Notes under the pieces: generated by a model
What the model saw: the letters and a program-made list of their open reading frames with translations, nothing else
What the model was told of the DNA's origin: nothing
The model's database searches: none
Shown: piece after piece, positions 56,017-64,000 of the stretch
Layout of the letters: each line of letters starts with the position of its first letter
How positions within the stretch are numbered: position 1 is the stretch's first letter
Made by a program: the position numbers and the translations under genes
NCBI GenBank assembly: GCA_963693305.1
Contig: OY855903.1
Location: 20,719,755 to 20,783,754, forward strand
From: Meandrina meandrites
Taxonomy: Eukaryota; Cnidaria; Anthozoa; Scleractinia; Meandrinidae
Length of the DNA stretch: 64,000 bases
Reading direction: 5' to 3'

Positions 56017-59000
56017 TTGTAATTTGCAGAAGAGTTCTTCTTTTTCTTCAAAAGATAGTACAGAAATGCTGAGTCATGATTATTGAAAGGCGATTGAAAT
56101 TTGCCGGCTTTATGCAATTTATAGGCAAAGTTGAATTATAAAAACAGAATACTGGTGAATATTTCCTCATAGTAATCCTCAAAGATGCAGTCATGATATA
56201 ACTACTAACAGTATTTATTTTTAAGACATTTTTGGAAAATCCTTGGCTGATACAAAAAACCTTATGGCATGAGACATGGACATGTAATTTATGGGACTTG
56301 TCAAATAAAATTTAGCATGGAATCCATAATCCATATGATGATAATTTTCCTTGAATTCATAGCATCAGAAGCGTAATATAATCCTGTTCTTTTCATCCTT
56401 TCAACATATTTTATAAATCTGTTATTAACCAGGCTTCCTCAGGGACATTCTGGAAGAATACTGACCCTTGGTCTTTTCTCAGTGCACTCTCTGCACTGTC
56501 TCAACCTTGGGCTAATATTCTCCCAGTACACCCCTTGCGCTTGGTTAATATGATATCTATATACTTCAATAACATTTATGAAAAAGAGCAAGATCAATTA
56601 ATGATATACATGTACAGACAAGCATTATAATAAATTAATGTTGACTTTCTTTGTTTTCAATAAAATACAGAATCAATTATAACAAGTTGTTGTTTGATGT
56701 TAGTTCTTGCTAAGGGATCTAAAGGAAAATATAACTTTAATTTCGGGTTTGCTTTCCAGAAGAAAGAAGGACTTGTTTAGCTGTTGCATTTGGTTTATGC
56801 CATAGTTAGTGAACTGTCCAATGTATAACCAGCATTTGCGCAATTTGGCAAACTTGTTGGCAACCTCTGTTTTTCAGCTATGAAGCAGAGTTCATACCAG
56901 CCAATGAAGCAAGTGGGTGGGGGCAGGAGGGTGGGACCTGGGGAGAAAAGCGTTGGGAGGAGGGAAAAGAGAGGATGGGAAGCGGGAGTCTCCAGAGTGG
57001 CGGGAACAGGGAGAAATTGAGAAATGTCAAGACCAACATTTTGTTATATTTCACAATAGAAATGGGACAAAGAGGAGGGAACCACTACAGAAAGGGGCGG
57101 GAAGCGGAAGTAAAAGTTATGGAAAGAGGGAGTAGAAGACACAGGAAGTGGGAGTTTTAGACCACTTACTCTGAATCAATAATATCTTGCACATTTCTTC
57201 TCCTGCAAGTGCAAAATGATAGCAAAGCTTGAAGGAAAGGTATGCTCAAACCATGAGAGGAATTTATTTTCCTTCATTCAAGAAAAACCAAGAACTACAC
57301 TTGTTAAGTCTTTAGTCAACAGAAGCTCCCAAGAATCTGCTGAGCAAGTTGAGTGTGGGCACAGACGACGAGAAGAAGGCCAGAAAGCGAACTTAGTATA
57401 TACCACACAAGTGAATAGTGCTTTCTGCGCATACTGATAGGTTAACTCAGAGGTGATTAGCAAAGTACTATCACCCCCGGCAACCAGAGAGAAACAAAAT
57501 GGCTTTGTTTGGTCCGCTAATTATTATTCAGCTTGTGTGGTATATACTAAAACAATTATTCTCCTCAGTGTCGGTATCCACCACTATTCACTTCCACTTC
57601 GGTGAATAATCATTAATTATTAGATGTGTATATTCTGCTGAGGTGATGTCATTAATAAATGACATTCCTCTCACAGACTAAACAATATTTTTTAATAGTC
57701 CTCCTTATTGGCAATTGGGTCATATATTTGAAAAGGATGCTTTCATTATTTCACTTAGGCAAGAATTCTGAAACACTAAGTAGTAGCCTGACCCACCCAC
57801 CCTTCTTTTAGCTGGGGTTGATCGATCCCAATCCTCTCCCTCCCCACCCCTCCCCCACTTTCTACTCTTGCCTCTTTGTACCAGAGTTTTTACAGTCGGA
57901 GCTGCCCATCCATATCTCATTAATGACAATTCAATCCGCAGATTGTTTTCAGACAATCTTTTGTTTTCTTTTTGCAGCAATCACTGGTCAAGTTTAAGCC
58001 AGCAATAGTAACAATATTTTTTAAGAAGAAATACACCAGAACAAATAAGCTTTCATCACCATACACCTTTATTATAATCATGACTTTTACAGTAACTGTT
58101 GCAAACTGCTTCAACAATAAATACTACCAAGTACTGCATGTTATATAATTTTGCAAGTTTAATTTTCAAAATTTTGCATCATTTAGTTAGTCATGAAATA
58201 AGCAAAATTATTATGGTAACTAGAGAAATAATTATGAGAGAAATTATGTGCTGGTCGATGATGTAAATTAAAAATTTTCAGGGCTTTCAAAAATACCCAG
58301 GCCCCACTTGTGTTCTGGTAGGTATAAGTTCAGGTACCTCCCTAAAGAGTAGAAGCCCTGAATTTTTATGTCGCATCAGGTTACCACTATTAACCAACTA
58401 AAGATATGCTCACACAGCATTCAGTGCTAAATACAATGTTTTCATCTTACTTGTCCCCAGTCATCCCTTATGAGAGAAAAAAGCAGGCACACCTTTCAAT
58501 TTTCTCATGGCATGACTGTGGACGAGTCGGTGCTTTCATACATGTGCAACAAAATTACCATGGCAAAATATAAGACCTACATTATATACGCCATTTTAGA
58601 TAGATCAAAATTCTCACTTGACTCTTAAGACTGACGATAACATGGAAACTCCTGCCGTGTCTGTTACAACTTGTGCTGAAGTCATAACCAATAAGAATCA
58701 GGAATCAGTGACCATCACTACATCAAAGTTTGTGAAATAAAATCATATCAAAAAGAAAATCACAACAAGACGGAAGAGTACAGGAATGAGAAATTTCTTT
58801 ATTTCATTTTAGATCAAGGCACAGTGTAGAATTTTATTAAATATAAGTTGAGAAATGACCTACCCCTTTATCAAATGTTACAATGTTAAATGTTGGTCTT
58901 GACAACCTTACATGTACTTAGCTATAGAAATCTACAAGTTTTCATTTGGTGCCGCTGGGCAATGGAGTAAGACATTTGTGCCTACATGTAAATATAATGA

Positions 59001-59084
59001 CCAGACTCTTTTGAGGATATTCCTTACTTTCACAACACTGTTCTAGGCATACAGCAATGGTACGCTACAAGCAAAATCATGCAT
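56017..59084. other. convergent spacer EMC4-PDCD6
   Basis: No exon recognised. A G-rich purine stretch with GGGAAGCGG-like repeats spans about 56905-57160. An inverted TATATACCACACAAG / CTTGTGTGGTATATA pair (about 57398-57550) marks another small foldback sequence. The last kilobase before 59085 probably holds the PDCD6 3' UTR. Confidence 0.4.
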
Positions 59085-61882
<2,798 letters not shown>

Positions 61883-62209
61883 GATTAGAATGTAATGTCC
61901 CGAAATAGCGCGGTGGCATAGCTGTTGTAATCAAAAGAGTGTTCAAGGGAGGGGTAGGTGATTAAGAACTAATGTGAACAAATTGACTGATACCCACTAA
62001 TTTCTGAGTTAAAATAGTTATTATTATCAAGCTAATGTTAAATTCATTACAATTCTTAACTTTCTTATGATATTTGTCTCTCTCAAATTAACACGATATT
62101 GAAAATTTAATAGGCAAATTTACTCCTATCCCGTTAGGATACCAAATTTCAGCCTTCCCCATTGCGCACGGCATTTCAAAAGTGCATCGGCGTTGTCGTG
62201 ACATTCGTC
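61883..62209. promoter_or_regulatory. bidirectional promoter region between PDCD6 paralogues
   Basis: 327 bp separate two divergent start codons of related genes. No defined promoter motif stands out. Confidence 0.55.
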
Positions 62210-63971
62210 ATGGCTTCAAGAGTACCTGTGGACAGAAATTTTCTCTGGAATATCTTCACTAAGTAAGTGCTGAGAACTGAAAAAAGCGACTTAAGGTAGC
62301 TAATACTGAATGACTAATCTTATACAATCCTAAGTGTAAATCTTCACTATTCGTTAGCTTCGTTCAGACTTTTCAAGAATTTAAGTTTCAGATTCTTCTA
62401 TTTAGCTTCTATAATTTTCTTCCTCAGAAATAAGGTGCATTTTGCTTCTAGTTGATTTCAACTCGGTATATATATTGCAAACAATGTACTGTACTTTATA
62501 TTTGTACATTATTGTGCCGATTTTGCAGTTTATTTAATTGTAACTTATTTAAATGTCACTTATGACGTTTATCTAATTATAAGTTATTAAATTTGAATGA
62601 AAAATAAAGGGACTGAAGAAAACCTTGACAAACAACGTCATTCCCGGTTTAATTGTCTTATAGAATTGATAAAGACAGAAATGGCTCCATATCAGCAGAT
62701 GAACTTCAACAAGCACTGTCAAATGGTAAATATATCAGTGTTAAATAAATGTCATAAATTAATTATAAGCCAGTGATACAATAGGCACATATTATTCAAC
62801 CAGCAATTAAATTAGTGAAAATCACTAGGTTTGTCTGCAACTGTAGTAGTGAATTTTGATAGTGATTCTGTTGATCACTGCTGGTGTATCCAGTCAAATG
62901 TTTGGTAATGGATCTGAATCGAACTCCAAATATTGTTTGATTGACTTGGTTTGGGTGTGGTGATCAAACACAATCGAACTCACCCATCCGTTTTGCCAAT
63001 TGAAATACAATTGAATGTTCAAAATTCAAAGACTTTTTTGATTAAACAGAATCGAGCTCTTGACTGGTAGAACTTTGTCCTTGGCCTGTGCTTTGTCATT
63101 CCAAACCGGTTTCATTTGGTTTCAAACAGTGTGTTGCGGTCAAGTAAGTTACCAGTATGTGTAGGTTTCTGTTTCAACCACGTACACGTGGTATACATGG
63201 GAAAGATGTCGCAAATGAAACTTGCAATTTTCAAAGTGGTAATGTCAGCTGTTTAACTCATTTGGGACTTCTACAACAACCTTGAGCTACAATAATCACC
63301 GGTCAGTATAACCCTGGGTAATTATAAAGGCAGTTTATTTTGCTGTGCTGTTATAAAAGCGTGATAAACAATAAAACAATTAAGGCTTTTTAAAGTTGAC
63401 AGATTGAAAATTGTTTATGTTTTTTACACTTGGCTCACATAGTTATATGAGAGAAATTGCTCCGTTTTCGATTCTATTAATACTTAACAGGGCTTACCCA
63501 TATTTACGCTGTTTTGTTTTACTACGGAATGTTAATTGATCAACTTCAATTGGCTCGATTGAGTTTGGTTATCGAATTTGCAAGTTCAGTAATCAAACTC
63601 ACCAAAAAGTTCCTGTTCGTGTTGTAAAATCAAAGCCAAAGTAATCACAAGGACACGGTCATTCCAGTGAACCAATCAAAACTCAAAGCAAGTACATGTA
63701 GTCAACGCAGAGCACACTCAGGAAAATGTGTGTAAGCGAGTCATGATTGCTTTTGGTTTTACTTCTGATTGGTTGAGAAAGTGACGCAAGTTTTTTAAAC
63801 CAATCACCAAGCAATAAGTAATGCAAACCCCAAGCAAAAGCGAATTACTTTTAACACACAAGTGAAAGTTGCTCTAGTTTGTAATAAATTATGTTACTTT
63901 TGACTGAGATGTCCTTTCTTTTCTAGGTACGTGGACACCATTTAACCCTGAAACAGTTCGACTCATGATTG
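62210..63971 (+). CDS. PDCD6-like penta-EF-hand protein, second copy (5' part)
   Basis: Three exons are visible before the window ends: 62210-62262, 62664-62725 and 63927-63971. They encode MASRVPVDRNFLWNIFTK, then IDKDRNGSISADELQQALSN, then TWTPFNPETVRLMI. This is the N-terminus and first EF-hand of an ALG-2-like protein. Exons 2 and 3 have the same lengths (62 and 45 nt) and phases as in the neighbouring PDCD6 gene, so the two are inverted head-to-head duplicates. The N-terminus lacks the Gly/Pro tract. The exon 2 loop has DKDRNGS for DKDRSGA. The remaining EF-hands are beyond the window. Confidence 0.9.
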
Positions 63972-64000
63972 GTAAATTTATTTGCTTTCTTTATTAAGTT

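Overview
This window is animal nuclear DNA: AT-rich, with intron-dense genes whose proteins align closely with vertebrate orthologues, packed with small inverted-repeat transposons and tRNA-derived SINEs. Gene structure and repeat style suggest an anthozoan cnidarian, probably a stony coral; no marker here proves the species. All gene models below were assembled by hand from splice sites and reading-frame continuity.

Layout. (1) 1-29,500: three tandem same-strand (+) copies of an HNF4 (NR2A) nuclear receptor gene. Copy 1 (293-2636) is cut by the window edge or by a transposon and shows only ligand-binding-domain and C-terminal exons. Copy 2 (9131-12877) and copy 3 (23013-27808) have all six coding exons intact. 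The copies share exon lengths, introns, a SINE and about 1.6 kb of 3' flank including a TTAA-flanked MITE, so the duplication is recent. The spacers are almost entirely transposons. (2) 31,877-50,771 (-): DCAF11/WDR23, 20 coding exons, 553 codons, with a 5.8-kb foldback element in one intron. (3) 50,996-55,330 (+): EMC4, head-to-head with DCAF11 across 224 bp and carrying an apparently intact Merlin/IS1016-like DNA transposon in intron 3. (4) 59,085-61,882 (-): PDCD6/ALG-2, seven exons including a 15-nt micro-exon. (5) 62,210 to beyond 63,971 (+): a second PDCD6-like gene, head-to-head with the first and sharing its exon lengths and phases.

The genes do not form a pathway. HNF4 is a transcription factor, DCAF11 a CUL4-DDB1 substrate receptor, EMC4 an ER membrane insertase subunit, and the PEF proteins are calcium adaptors. 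The most interesting points are the HNF4 triplication with copy-specific changes at conserved LBD positions and a transposon-derived N-terminus in copy 2, the in-frame PDCD6 micro-exon at the site of mammalian ALG-2 alternative splicing, the intact Merlin element, the foldback element with two tandem arrays, and a recurrent 23-26 bp hairpin that ends several unclassified repeats.
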